Shown here piece by piece: positions 44,371 through 54,119 of a stretch of DNA of 62,000 bases. Where the stretch lies: assembly GCA_014529385.2 (NCBI GenBank), contig CM043967.1:82098278-82160277 (forward strand), given 5' to 3'. Numbering within the stretch: position 1 is the stretch's first letter; the number at the start of each line of letters is the position of its first letter. The notes under the pieces were generated by a model. That model searched no databases. It was not told the origin of the DNA and saw only the letters and a program-made list of their open reading frames with translations. Source of the stretch: Adiantum capillus-veneris (lineage: Eukaryota; Streptophyta; Polypodiopsida; Polypodiales; Pteridaceae). The translations under genes and the position numbers were made by a program.

Positions 44371-45855
44371 TGTACGTGATGGATCACTTTTTATTGTCGA
44401 TTCTGGTGCTAAAGAAAATATGACATATCAGTCTAAGTGGCTCCATAACTATCATCCACTGCCAGTTCAATGTGTTTTTTATCTTGCTGATGATACTACT
44501 TGTCAAGTAAAGGGTATTGGAGACTTATATCTTGGTACCTTATCTTATTCCACTCAAATTTTGCGAGGAGTATTACATGTACCAGCTCTTCAACGTAATC
44601 TTCTTTGAGTTGCTAGACTTGTTGATCTTGGTCTGTTTGTTGGATTTGATCATACCAAATGCCGAATGAGAAATATGGACAGACTATAGCCATTGCTCCT
44701 CGAAACGTTAAATTGTTTGAACTCTCTCTCAACGATGTTGTAGCAAATATTGTCACTACTCCAAGTGATCATGATTGCAAAGTATGGCATCACCGTTTTG
44801 TTCATGTTTATTTCTCAAAACTCCTTGATCTTCAACGTCGTGATCTTGTTCATGGCATGGATCTTAAAGCCCATCCCCATATGGGAATTTGTGAATTTTG
44901 TGCTCTTGGGAAACACAATCGTTAACGCTTTCCTCTTCCAAATACAACTCATTCTCATGACATATTGGATCTTGTTCATACTGATATATGTGGACCTCTA
45001 CCTTCTTCGAGATCACAATATCGCTACTTCATTACTTTCATTGATGATTTCTCAAGGTATACGACTGTATTTCTACTTAGATAAAAATCTGAAGCCTTAT
45101 TTGTTTTCAAACAATTCCACAAGGCTGTGGAACTTCAAACTGGTCGTCTCCTTAAGAAGCTTCGTAGTGAAAATGGAGGCGAATATGTTTCTCGAGAGTT
45201 TGTGAGTTACTGTGCTGACAGTGGAATTCATCATGAACACACTATTCCATATTCGCCTCAACAGAACGGTGTTGCTGAATGAAAGAATCGCACTATTCTC
45301 AATGCTGTAAGATGTATGTTGACAGCAACATTTATTCAGAATCATCTTCCTACTACTGCACCCTCTGGTAAGATACCCATCACAGCATGGACAGGTGACA
45401 TTCCTTCTGTATCTCATTTTCGAACCTTTGGATGTATTGCTTATATTCATGTTCCCAAAGAAACACGAACAAAGCTTGATGCTCCTGGTCTTAAAGTTAT
45501 TTTTATTGGATATTCTGACACTTCCAAAGGCTACAAATTCTATGACCCTTCCTCCAAGAAAGTAATTGTGAATCGTGATGCTACTTTTAACGAACAGCTT
45601 ATGGGAGGCTCATGGTCCATGGATGATTATGATGATACTAAATCATTGCTTCAGGCTTTTCCATTTCTTTCAGAAGATGAAACTCTTCCTATAGAGAAAC
45701 TTTCCTCTTCACAACCATCCATTCCAAATGTTGCCAATGATGATATTGATATTTTTGTTGATCTGCCTATTGATTTTGAACATCGTTCATGTCATGTTTA
45801 TGATGACGATATTGCTGATAATTCTTTTTCTACTTCTGAAGATCCCGTTACTTAG
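44371..45855 (+). pseudogene. Copia C: protease end to integrase
   Basis: Plus-strand copia fragment of the A/B family. In order: protease-like (LFIVDSGAKENMTYQSKW), pre-integrase finger (CKVWHHRFVHVYFSK ... CEFCALGKHNR, near 44780-44925), integrase D (HTDICGPLP, near 44975), D in the SENGGEYVSRE equivalent (near 45170; reads as E for the usual D), E (NGVAE, then TGA for the usual Arg, near 45280), and the integrase C-terminal region up to SFSTSEDPVT with a TAG at 45853-45855. Several stops (near 44608, 44925 and 45080) and an internal deletion after MLTATFIQN. It ends abruptly in satellite. Confidence 0.87.
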
Positions 45856-46293
45856 GTATGTACGCAGTCCGCGAATGATAACTCAAAATCAGTGCAGAAT
45901 TTGAAAAAACTTCCTTCTGCAAAGTTGTAGACCACATTGATTCTGGTCTCTTAAACGGGTAGTTTTTGCAAAATCGTTTTCAATTAGCAAAAAAATCAAA
46001 ATAGAAAGCGAAATTTGATTTTCGGGTATGTACGCAGTCCGCGAACGATAACTCAAAATCGGTGCAGAATTTGAAAAAACTTCCTGCTGCAAAGTTGTAG
46101 ACCACATAGATTCCAATCTCTTTCGCGAGTAGTTTCTACAAAATCGTTTTCAATTAGCAAAAAAATCAAAAACAACAAACAAAAGTTGCTTTTTGGGTTA
46201 TGCAGTCCGCGAACGATAACTCAAAATCGGTGCAGAATTTGAAAAAACTTCCTTTTGCAAAGTTGTAGACCACATCGATTCCGGTATTTCACG
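45856..46293 (-). repeat. 171-bp satellite array, S copy 7
   Basis: Two and a half units in the minus orientation between copia C and an S LTR. No primer site precedes the LTR (GGTATTTCACG instead). Confidence 0.87.
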
Positions 46294-46435
46294 TGTTGAG
46301 AGAGAAAGAGAAGGCATAGGAATAGAACCCCAAAATGTATAGAATACACACATGAGATGATGTATATATAGAGGGGACCTGGGTGCCATATATAGAGAAG
46401 CCATATATTGAGTAGCTTCACATATAAGCTCAACA
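46294..46435 (-). repeat. Family S LTR, copy 7
   Basis: 142 bp, TGTTGAGAG...AAGCTCAACA, followed by the polypurine tract CCCCCGCTCAAATAAG. Confidence 0.9.
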
Positions 46436-46986
46436 CCCCCGCTCAAATAAGAGTCCCTAACTGTGGATGCAAAAACCCTTGGGGGATCAAGGGAAAAACC
46501 CACAGCTCTATATACACCCACCGTTATATTATAAAAATCATTGAATATACAAATGTTCATGAGGAGGTACATCACTCCTTTTACAATGAATATTTTATGA
46601 GGAGCTACATCACTCCTTTTACAATGAATGTTTTATGAGGAGTTACATTACTCCTATCCTATCAAATACAATAATGAATACAAAGGTTCAATAAAGAGGT
46701 GTAAAGGCTATCGATTAGCTCGTAATCAGAAGTGTCTCCATGAATCTGCTATGTAGCTTGTCATCACTATCGTATCACCAACCATATCTTCATGTTGTCA
46801 TCAATATGACATCACCAAACATATCTTTATAAATCTTTTATTGTCACCAAGTTTGTCTTCATAAAATCAATTCTTTTATGAATCCTACATAGATCATAGA
46901 CTCAAAAAAACATAGTCATGAAAATTATTAGCATCGTTAGTGAAATAATTTACGTTCACAGTGCCATAAGAGATGGTTCGCGACGT
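46436..46986 (-). mobile_element. Family S 3' module, copy 7
   Basis: Polypurine tract, hairpin units and conserved box up to GGTTCGCGACG, where it breaks into an LTR hairpin. It contains the uninterrupted CACTA target sequence near 46895-46905. Confidence 0.82.
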
Positions 46987-47061
46987 TGTTGAGCTTATTT
47001 GTGAAGCTACTCAATATATGGCTTCTCCATATATTCAGTAGCTTTACATATAAGCTCAACA
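46987..47061. repeat. Inverted pair of S LTR ends (75-bp hairpin)
   Basis: TGTTGAGCTTATTTGTGAAG ... CTTTACATATAAGCTCAACA. The first 33 bases of an S LTR face their own inverse across a short centre (ATGGCTTCTCCAT). It begins and ends as an LTR terminus (TG...CA) but is two LTR starts joined tail to tail. It lies at the broken end of gypsy 2. Confidence 0.88.
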
Positions 47062-48539
47062 GATCCTTGTAGCTTATCAAATAGGTCTTCTACCCATGGA
47101 ACGGGACACCTATTCTTCATAGTGATCCTATTTAGTGCTCTATAGTCGACACACATATGATATGTGCCGTCTTTCTTTTGCACTAATAGCACCGGTGAGA
47201 AAAATGGAGATGAGCTAGGCCTAACCATGCCCTTCTCAACTTACTCATGCACTTGCCGCATAATCTCCTCTTGTTGAGCTTGAGAACCTCTATAAGGAGG
47301 TTTGTTAGGCGGTGAAATTCCTAGAAGAAGTTCAATTGCACGGTCATCATTACCTCGTTTAGGAGGTAGCTCACAAGGGATGTCGTCAATAAAAACATCT
47401 TGAAACCCCTTGAGAAAATTGGATAACTCTAATTCCTTTTGGTTGCTTTTATTTTCTTTTGCTAAAGCATTAGGTTCATTTTGAGAATCTTTAACAAAAA
47501 TCATATACACGGAAATAGAGCTCTTTATTGACTTGTTGAAAGATAGTGTTACCCATTTCCTTAGCATCTATATACATGTCTTTTTCCCTGAACTTAAAGG
47601 AGATTCTCCTTTCAGGAAATTTAACATCGGTCGACAGGCGGTCAAACCATGGTGCCCCTAGGATTACATCCTCATGCTTGAGAGGAGAGATAAAGAAGTC
47701 CTCTTTGTCCACATAGCCTTGGACATGAAGCCTCAATTTCCCGATTAAGGGAGTGACTGAAGCTTCTTGCCCCTTGAAGGCACTATCTGCGGGTAGGACA
47801 TCGCCCATCTTGTAGGATTGTAGGCGTAGCTTGGTGGCCAACTCTATAGATATAAAATTGTGAGTAGCTGAACCAGGGTCAAAGAGAATAAAAGCATCAT
47901 GTTCTCTTACCTGTCCCCAAGCATGGCATAGAGGAGATCCTTTGTGGTGAATTTGGTGACTCTCCTCCTCTTGGATTTCAACCAAGGAAGCTCTAGGAGG
48001 ATCTTGGCGGTTGTTCTTTTGGGGACAAGCGCGGTACGCATGCCCTTGTTCGCCGCACTTGAAACACCGGTTATCCTTGCGATAACGCTCAAGCTCTTCA
48101 GGAGAGAGTTTGTTCTTACCTTTGTAAACTCCCTTCTCTTTAGCTTTGTTGGAGTTGCCCTTAGGAGACTTTAGGACATTGTCCTTCCCCTTAGGCTCAT
48201 TGGAACCCTTGTTTTTTGGGGGCTTAATATTTCTTTTAGCCCCCGTTTGGAAATTGATGCGTGAGGCCACCATAGTATGGTGTATTACCGTCGATATGGT
48301 ATGTGGCCTTTGGGAGTTGACATACTCCGCCATTTCTTCGGTTAAGCCCGCACAAAATTGTTGCTTTTGCTCTCCAAAATCCAGCTTTTTAAAGACAGTG
48401 GCTTTGAGTTGTAGGTCCCAAAACTTGTCTACATATTTGTGGATGGATTCATTGGGAGAGAGCTTTAAGATTCGCCATTCGGTGAGTACTTTGCTTTGGC
48501 ATTGGTGGCCAACAACTGCTTCATAATGGAAGCTCTTAA
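47062..48539 (-). pseudogene. Gypsy 2B gag C-terminus, protease and start of reverse transcriptase
   Basis: Reading down from 48539: gag core (VLTEWRILKLSPNESIHKYV, QQFCAGLTEEMAEYVNSQRP), zinc knuckle CFKCGEQGHAYRAC (about 48064-48025), aspartic protease (ILFDPGSATHNFISIELATK, about 47895; the usual D-S-G is D-P-G), LGAPWFDRL, then the linker and reverse transcriptase start (RPSSSPFFSPVLLVQKKDGT, MCVDYRALNRITMKNRCPVP). A stop lies near 47238 and a frameshift near 47540. Reverse transcription motifs after LFDKLQG are missing because the element ends at the LTR hairpin. Confidence 0.85.
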
Positions 48540-49859
48540 CACTAGGTTGGTAACCTAACAGGACATAAAAGTGTCCTTTCAGGGTTTTGAAAACAAACTC
48601 CAAAACCATGGTAGATCCACTCATTTTGTAAAATCCTTTCATGAGGTTATAGTTCAAGGCCTACTACACATGGAAAAAATAAGAAACTTGTAAAATTTCT
48701 CATCTTTTGGTCACACCAAGCCTCCAAAGTTGATGGATCACAGCATTTTCATCAAAACAGACATTTCTTATGTTTTGTTGCATAAAAATAAGATTAGGGA
48801 TTTTTGTAGGACTTGAGATAAATTCCCTAGTTAACTTCAATGTGTTGGTGATCAGAATATATGATTGATTCTCACTCACTATTTTTTGTTTTGCTAGAAT
48901 AAATAGGTACAAAAAAGTTGAATTTTTACCATTCTGCAAACCTATACTCAAAGTTTCTATAGCCACGCTGAATAAAAATAATATATGCATGTTTTCTTAG
49001 TTCCCTATTGTCCTTTATGTTCATAAGCATCCATGGAACATGTCAAAAGAATAATACATCTCTTACCAAGGGGAATCTTGGGGACAAAGATGAAGTGTTA
49101 AATACAGCAAACATGAAAAAACTGGGTTCAACATTATGAGTTGTAGAATCCCATAGAAACTATTTAATATCTAGCCAAATTTGATCCTTATGACTAGATA
49201 TGGTTACTACCTACAAAATGCATGTAGTTGTCACAAGAAACTAACACTATTGAAAAAGTTATACTTGATATACTAGAATGTTTCGTTTTCTTCTATAATT
49301 GAAAAATTAACCATCGTTGTGTACTATGCAAAATAGGGTATTAGGTGCCCCAAAACTCAAGGAATATTAGATTTATGTTACAATATGAAACATAGAAAAT
49401 CAAAAAAGCATTTGGATATCATGAAATCCACCAAAAAAATCATAGAAGAGCTAAAATTGGCTAAAAAACAGGATTTGCCAATTTTTGTAATTTGGTCATA
49501 ACTTAAAACTTTAATATTTATTTCTCCCTAGAAGCATCAGGACATGTTGAGGATTACTAAAGATAGTTCTCTAGCATTATAGACCTCACAAACATGAATT
49601 CTAGAGTGGTATAGTTGCAAAAAGTTGAAAAAAGCCAAAAACTGGACCCGTTTTTTCACACAGTTTAGGTTGTGAAATGTTGTGCAAGGACAATGTTAAA
49701 GATGGAATTGATATTCCAAAAAAATGTTGAGTTTTTTTCAGCTCATGAGACAACTTTCTAGATAGATAGCACCTCAAAATCCATTTTGAAACTCTTGACA
49801 TAATTCAAGGAAAATGGTCACTTAACAGGACATAAAAGTGTCCCATTACCAACCTAGTG
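48540..49859 (-). mobile_element. TTAA-flanked inverted-repeat element, copy 1 (1.3 kb, non-coding)
   Basis: Inserted in gypsy 2 gag. Its ends are inverted repeats CACTAGGTTGGTAA (48540-48553 and 49846-49859), each flanked by TTAA (48536-48539 and 49860-49863). Inside each end lies the imperfect palindrome GGACACTTTTATGTCC or its inverse. With one TTAA removed, the gag frame runs straight across, from the conserved TWKSL on one side to RASIMKQ on the other, which fixes the boundaries. No open frame of transposase type exists, so it is non-autonomous. TTAA duplication is the piggyBac habit; a TA duplication of the Tc1/mariner type within TTAA cannot be excluded. Confidence 0.82.
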
Positions 49860-49863
49860 TTAA

Positions 49864-50817
49864 AGATTTCCATGTTCGTGGAGCTTCACCGTTGTCTCGT
49901 AGGCTAGACCACCATTGCCTGGCGGACTTTTGAAAGTGCATAGCTACATGGCGTAGCTTAGAGGACTCCGTGAAGCCCTCATCTCCAAACGCCGCATCAA
50001 ATTGCTGGATAAAGGCCAAGACTTTGTCCGTAGCAACAAAGGAACCATCATAGGTAAGGAAAGAGATGCTCTTCCCTCCCTCTTTGAATTTCTTTAGCTT
50101 GGATGACTTATTCCATGCAGCATAGGATTTCCTATGGCCTCTTCTTTTTTATGGTTCAAAGGTTGCACCATCACTTTCTTCAGAAGGTGAAGAATTTCAA
50201 GAAGGTGGAGAAGAGGGTGACCTCTTTATCACCTTTTTCTTGTCTTGATCTTCGTTGTCTTCACCATCACTTTCATAAGAGGAAGAAGATGGAGAAGAGG
50301 GTGTCCTCTTTCTCGCCTTTTTCTTCTCTTGCTTTTTATCATCCCTCTTTGAATTATGGCATGGAGAAGAGTGTGATGGTCTTCTCCGCTTTGGTGGTGA
50401 TGGAGAGCCTTTAGCCCATCGTCTTCGTGGAGCCATCTCCGCCGAGGTGGCGGGAGACTCACTTCTTTCTCATTCCTTCGGTGGAGGCTCTTGAGTTCTC
50501 CTTTGGGAAGGAGATGCATCGTCAAGAAGTAAATTCTTGAGCCCTTTGTATGGATTCTCTTCTTCTTCCCGAATCGAAGAGAGACCTCTTTTGCGAGTCT
50601 CACAAGGAGGCTTCCTAGGTGTTCTCTCGTCATGGTGATGAGCTTGGAGAATCCCATGAGCACGTTGCACTTTACTTTGGAGAGATGGATTGCCCATGGC
50701 TTGTTGAATCCTCGAAACAAGATAGTTAACAAGTATTGAAGCATCATTAGTAGATTGCTCATGAGCAAAATCAAAGTTATCAACATTAATTTCATTGTCT
50801 TTACTATTGTCAGCCAT
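49864..50817 (-). pseudogene. Gypsy 2B gag N-terminal part
   Basis: Starts at ATG 50817 (MADNSKDNEINVDNFDFAHE). The first 115 codons are open (ending RRTQEPPPKE) and contain a coiled-coil-like stretch (ILVNYLVSRIQQAMGN). After a TGA near 50471 the frame continues through a basic Ser/Lys-rich linker, then the gag core TDKVLAFIQQFDAAFGDEGF and RHVAMHFQKSARQWWSSLRD, meeting the TTAA element in TWKSL. Further stops lie near 50194 and 50150. Confidence 0.8.
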
Positions 50818-51221
50818 TCTAACAACTTTTACGTGTAAACTTTTTAGGTGTACTTTGGCACTTCAAGACCTAGTTGCTACTCCTCTTTACACCTTTAGAA
50901 AAAGCACTCAAGCTACTGTACCCGCGGCTCGAATACCATTAATTGCAAGGAACAGAAGAGAGGGTCTGTCGACACCAAAACACCACCGGCTCCTGTGAAG
51001 CTTCTAATAGCTCAATAGTGGTTAAGCCTTAGGCAAGCCCCGTAGGACTCCACTATTAAAACCATAGCTCTCGACGGTGATGCCCCGTTAACTACACAAA
51101 GGCACGCAAACTGCAAGGCTGAAAAATACCTATTCTACTTACTCATAGGCAATTAATAATACCAACCATTTATAGCTAGCTTGAGGACCTCCCTTCTTGA
51201 GCAAGAAAAGAGAAACCTTGT
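50818..51221 (-). other. Gypsy 2B leader
   Basis: Untranslated leader between the primer site and gag start. No gene seen. Confidence 0.6.
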
Positions 51222-51233
51222 GCTCTGATACCA
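51222..51233 (-). promoter_or_regulatory. Gypsy 2 primer-binding site, initiator tRNA-Met
   Basis: GCTCTGATACCA on plus (TGGTATCAGAGC on minus), one base from the LTR end at 51235. Confidence 0.88.
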
Positions 51234-51234
51234 A

Positions 51235-53650
51235 TGTAAGATTTAATGGTCTAAAAACTTATGTGTAGTGAAAATTAGCAGGAACATAGTGGGCATTTCA
51301 TTAGAATAGATTCCTGATGAGAATTACAAGAGTGCTTGGGTGGAGAGAGCAACAAAAAGCATAACACCTAGTTAGATAGCATCAACAATACTCTCAAAAG
51401 AGAGAGAAATTAAGCTATTGACAACATTTGAGGACCGGATTTGCATGGAGCCGGTCCCCCCTCCAAAAGGCTTTGTATTATGGTTTCTCCCATCAAGAGA
51501 GAGATTGTACAATACAATTCTTTGTGTTCCTTCAAGACTAGCTAGTGCAATGAAGATGAAAGCTTCATGCACTAAGCAAAACAATTAGTAAACACAACTT
51601 TAATTATCCCCGTTCTCAGACCCAAGACCTCACACACCTTCGAAGATGGTGAGAGCTAGTAGGGTATGAGAGTAGATTGAGAGGAACAAGGAGTATCTTA
51701 GGAGAAACATGTACATCTCCTCACATAATCACTCATATTAGCATATCTTTAGCTTAGTAATTATCTTAATAGAGGAGATGAGCATGCATTGAAGATTGGA
51801 TCTTGGTTGGATTTGCATCCACAAACCAAGAGTGTGTCGATGTAGGCTTCTATCTCACAAGCTTGGAGTAGGTGATTAGCTCTCCATTAAAGCTTGGTAA
51901 GATATAGTCTTCTCTTTCTTCACACATGAGATTGTGTGAGTGTGTGTGTGATAATGCCTTGCAAAAATCAGCCCCATCTCTCTCTTGGGCGAGCCCTCTT
52001 GCTATTTGCTCTTGCAGGCTCCCCATTGGACCTCCCCAAGTCAAGCCAATGGCTATTAAGCAACATAAGTGATAGCCTTTTGACATGTGTCCCCCTTTCC
52101 CCTTTTGTGAGAGCTTTAGGCAATTAATAATTAAACTAAACTCTCATTGGACCACTTTGCCTCCTGGCCAATAGGAATCAGGCAAGCCATTGGGCTCCTA
52201 AATGCTCATTGGACCCCTTGGGAGACTGTCCAATAGTCTTCTAGGAGACTTAATTCTCATTGGTTCTTTGATTAAGTGTTTTTAAATTAATTAACACTAG
52301 AATGGTAATAGGACACTTTTATGTCCTTGGACACTTTTGTGTCCTGTTAAGTGACCATTTTTCTTGAATTATTTGAAGAGTATGAAAATGAATTTCTAGG
52401 TGCTATATATCCACAAAGTTGCCTTATGAGCTGAAAAAAACTTAGCATTTTTTTTGGAGTATCGATCTTACCATTAACCTTACTCTTGCGCAACATTTTT
52501 GAACCTAAACTGTGTGAAAAAACAAGTCCTGTTTTTTGCTTTTTTTCAATTTTTGGTGACTATACCACTCTAAACTTCATGTTTGTGAGGTTTAGATGGC
52601 TAGAGGTTAGGCCTTCATAGTTCTCAACATGTTTTGATGCTTGTGGGGAGAGCTAAGTGTTAAAATTGAAAGTTATGACCAATTTACAAGAATTGCATAA
52701 TCCTGATTTTTGGCCAAAATTAGCACTTTTATGATTTTTTTGGTGGCTTTCTTGATATCCAAATTCAATTTTGATTGTGTAAGTGTAATGTATAACATAA
52801 ATCTAATCTTCCTTGAGTTTTGGGGGACCTAATATGCTATGTAGCATAGTATATGGTGATGGTTGAGTTTTTTGATTGCTAAAGAATACGGTACATTTTA
52901 GAGTAGCAAGTATAACTTTCTCAATATTGCTAGTTTCTCAGGCCAATTGTGTGTATTTTGTAGGTAGTAAGCATATCTAATCATAGACGACAAACTTGGC
53001 TAGATATTGAGTAGTTTCTATGGGTTTCTAGAGGTCATAATGCTAAACCCAGTTTTTTCATGTTTGCTGTATTTAGCACTTTATCATTGCCCCCAAGGTT
53101 CCAATTGTAAGAGATCCATTATCATCTTGACATGCTCCATGGCTCCTTTTGAATCCAAAGGCCCAAAGGGAACCAAGAAAACATGTATATAGTATCTGTA
53201 TTGAGAGTGACTATAGAAACTTTGATGATAGGTCCGCAGAATGGCAAAAAAGCAACTTTTTTTTACCTATTTTTTTCGGCCAAAGAAAAAATAGTGATGT
53301 AAAAGCAACCATATGTTTTGGTCACCAACCCATTGAAGTTAACGGGGCATTTTATCTCATGTCCTGCAAAAATCCCCACTCTTATTTATATGCAATCAAC
53401 CGGAAGAAATTGCTGTTTTGGGCAAAATGTACTGGTCCATCAACTTTGGAGGCTTGTAGTGACCAAGGGATGAGAAAAATTACAAGTTTCTCATTTTTCC
53501 CATAAGTAGTAGTTGTTGAACTATAAGCTCATGAAAGGATTTTTCAAAATGAGTGGATCTACTATGGTTTTGGAATATATTTTTTTGGAAGTTTTAATGG
53601 GCTGAACCTGAGGGTCTTTTTAGCCCATTTTTGCACATGGCTCTTTTGCA
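51235..53650 (-). repeat. Gypsy 2 LTR shared by copies A and B, with nested TTAA element
   Basis: On the plus strand it starts TGTAAGATTTAATGG. The far end is inferred at 53650 (CTCTTTTGCA), because C-rich sequence typical of an inverted polypurine tract (GGCCCCCCCTTTGG) follows. About 1.1 kb of LTR plus the nested TTAA element. It serves as the 5' LTR of copy B and the 3' LTR of copy A. The stretch 51235-52290 has no gene; open frames there are short and unlike any family I know. Confidence 0.65.
52295..53599 (+). mobile_element. TTAA-flanked element, copy 2, inverted relative to copy 1
   Basis: Left end TTAA (52291-52294) then CACTAGAATGGTAATAGG and two palindromes in a row (GGACACTTTTATGTCC, GGACACTTTTGTGTCC). 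The body aligns in reverse with 48540-49859 throughout (for example CATCAACTTTGGAGGCTTG at about 53440 against 48720), with many substitutions and small gaps. The right end lacks the terminal inverted repeat; similarity stops near 53575 and a TTAA occurs near 53596. The open frame at 53149-53505 has no counterpart in copy 1 and is probably chance. Confidence 0.75.
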
Positions 53651-54119
53651 GATGGCCCCCCCTTTGGATCCCTATTTTCCCTCCTTTGGATCCCTACTGT
53701 GGCCAGTCCGCTAGCTTAACCAATATTCTAGATTTTTCTCCTCTCGCACTTCCGCACATTAAATGATCATTTTAATATGAGAAAATCATTTAGGAGAATT
53801 AGATATTGATTATTATGACATTACCTCTCTCTTGAAATCATAGTCGTCCTTGAGTATGGTGTAGAGAAGATAAAGCATATTCATGAGTCCTTTTCTTAGC
53901 GGGTAGAGGATCCCTACGTTACCCTACGACATCATTCCACAATGGATGACTAGTTCATTTGGCGCTTGAGAGCCTCAGGCTGCCACGAGCATGTCTGCAC
54001 ATTAGTCCTATCATTCTTCCATAGTAGAGTGACAAGATCTACTTGGTGTTTGGGAGACGTCGTCTCCGCAAACTTTGTTCATTTTTAACATTTTGTACAT
54101 TTGCTTACTCTTGGGAAGC
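53651..54119 (-). other. Gypsy 2A 3' untranslated region
   Basis: Between the chromodomain and the LTR. Contains a direct repeat CCTTTGGATCCCTA (about 53661 and 53683), a (T/C)-rich tract and AT-rich sequence. No gene seen. Confidence 0.55.

Larger units (their letters stand above)
47062..51234 (-). mobile_element. Gypsy 2 copy B (chromovirus), 5' part, interrupted
   Basis: Minus-strand gypsy: primer site 51222-51233, leader (50818-51221), gag start 50817, gag interrupted by a TTAA element (48540-49859), then gag end, protease and the first third of reverse transcriptase, cut off at 47062. Its 5' LTR begins at 51235. Confidence 0.82.

Noticed and set aside
50103-50414. 103-residue plus-strand frame
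   Set aside because: Mirror of the basic Ser/Lys-rich gag linker of gypsy 2B on the minus strand.
53149-53505. 118-residue frame as a transposase of TTAA element copy 2
   Set aside because: No counterpart in copy 1, no acidic catalytic motif, biased composition.
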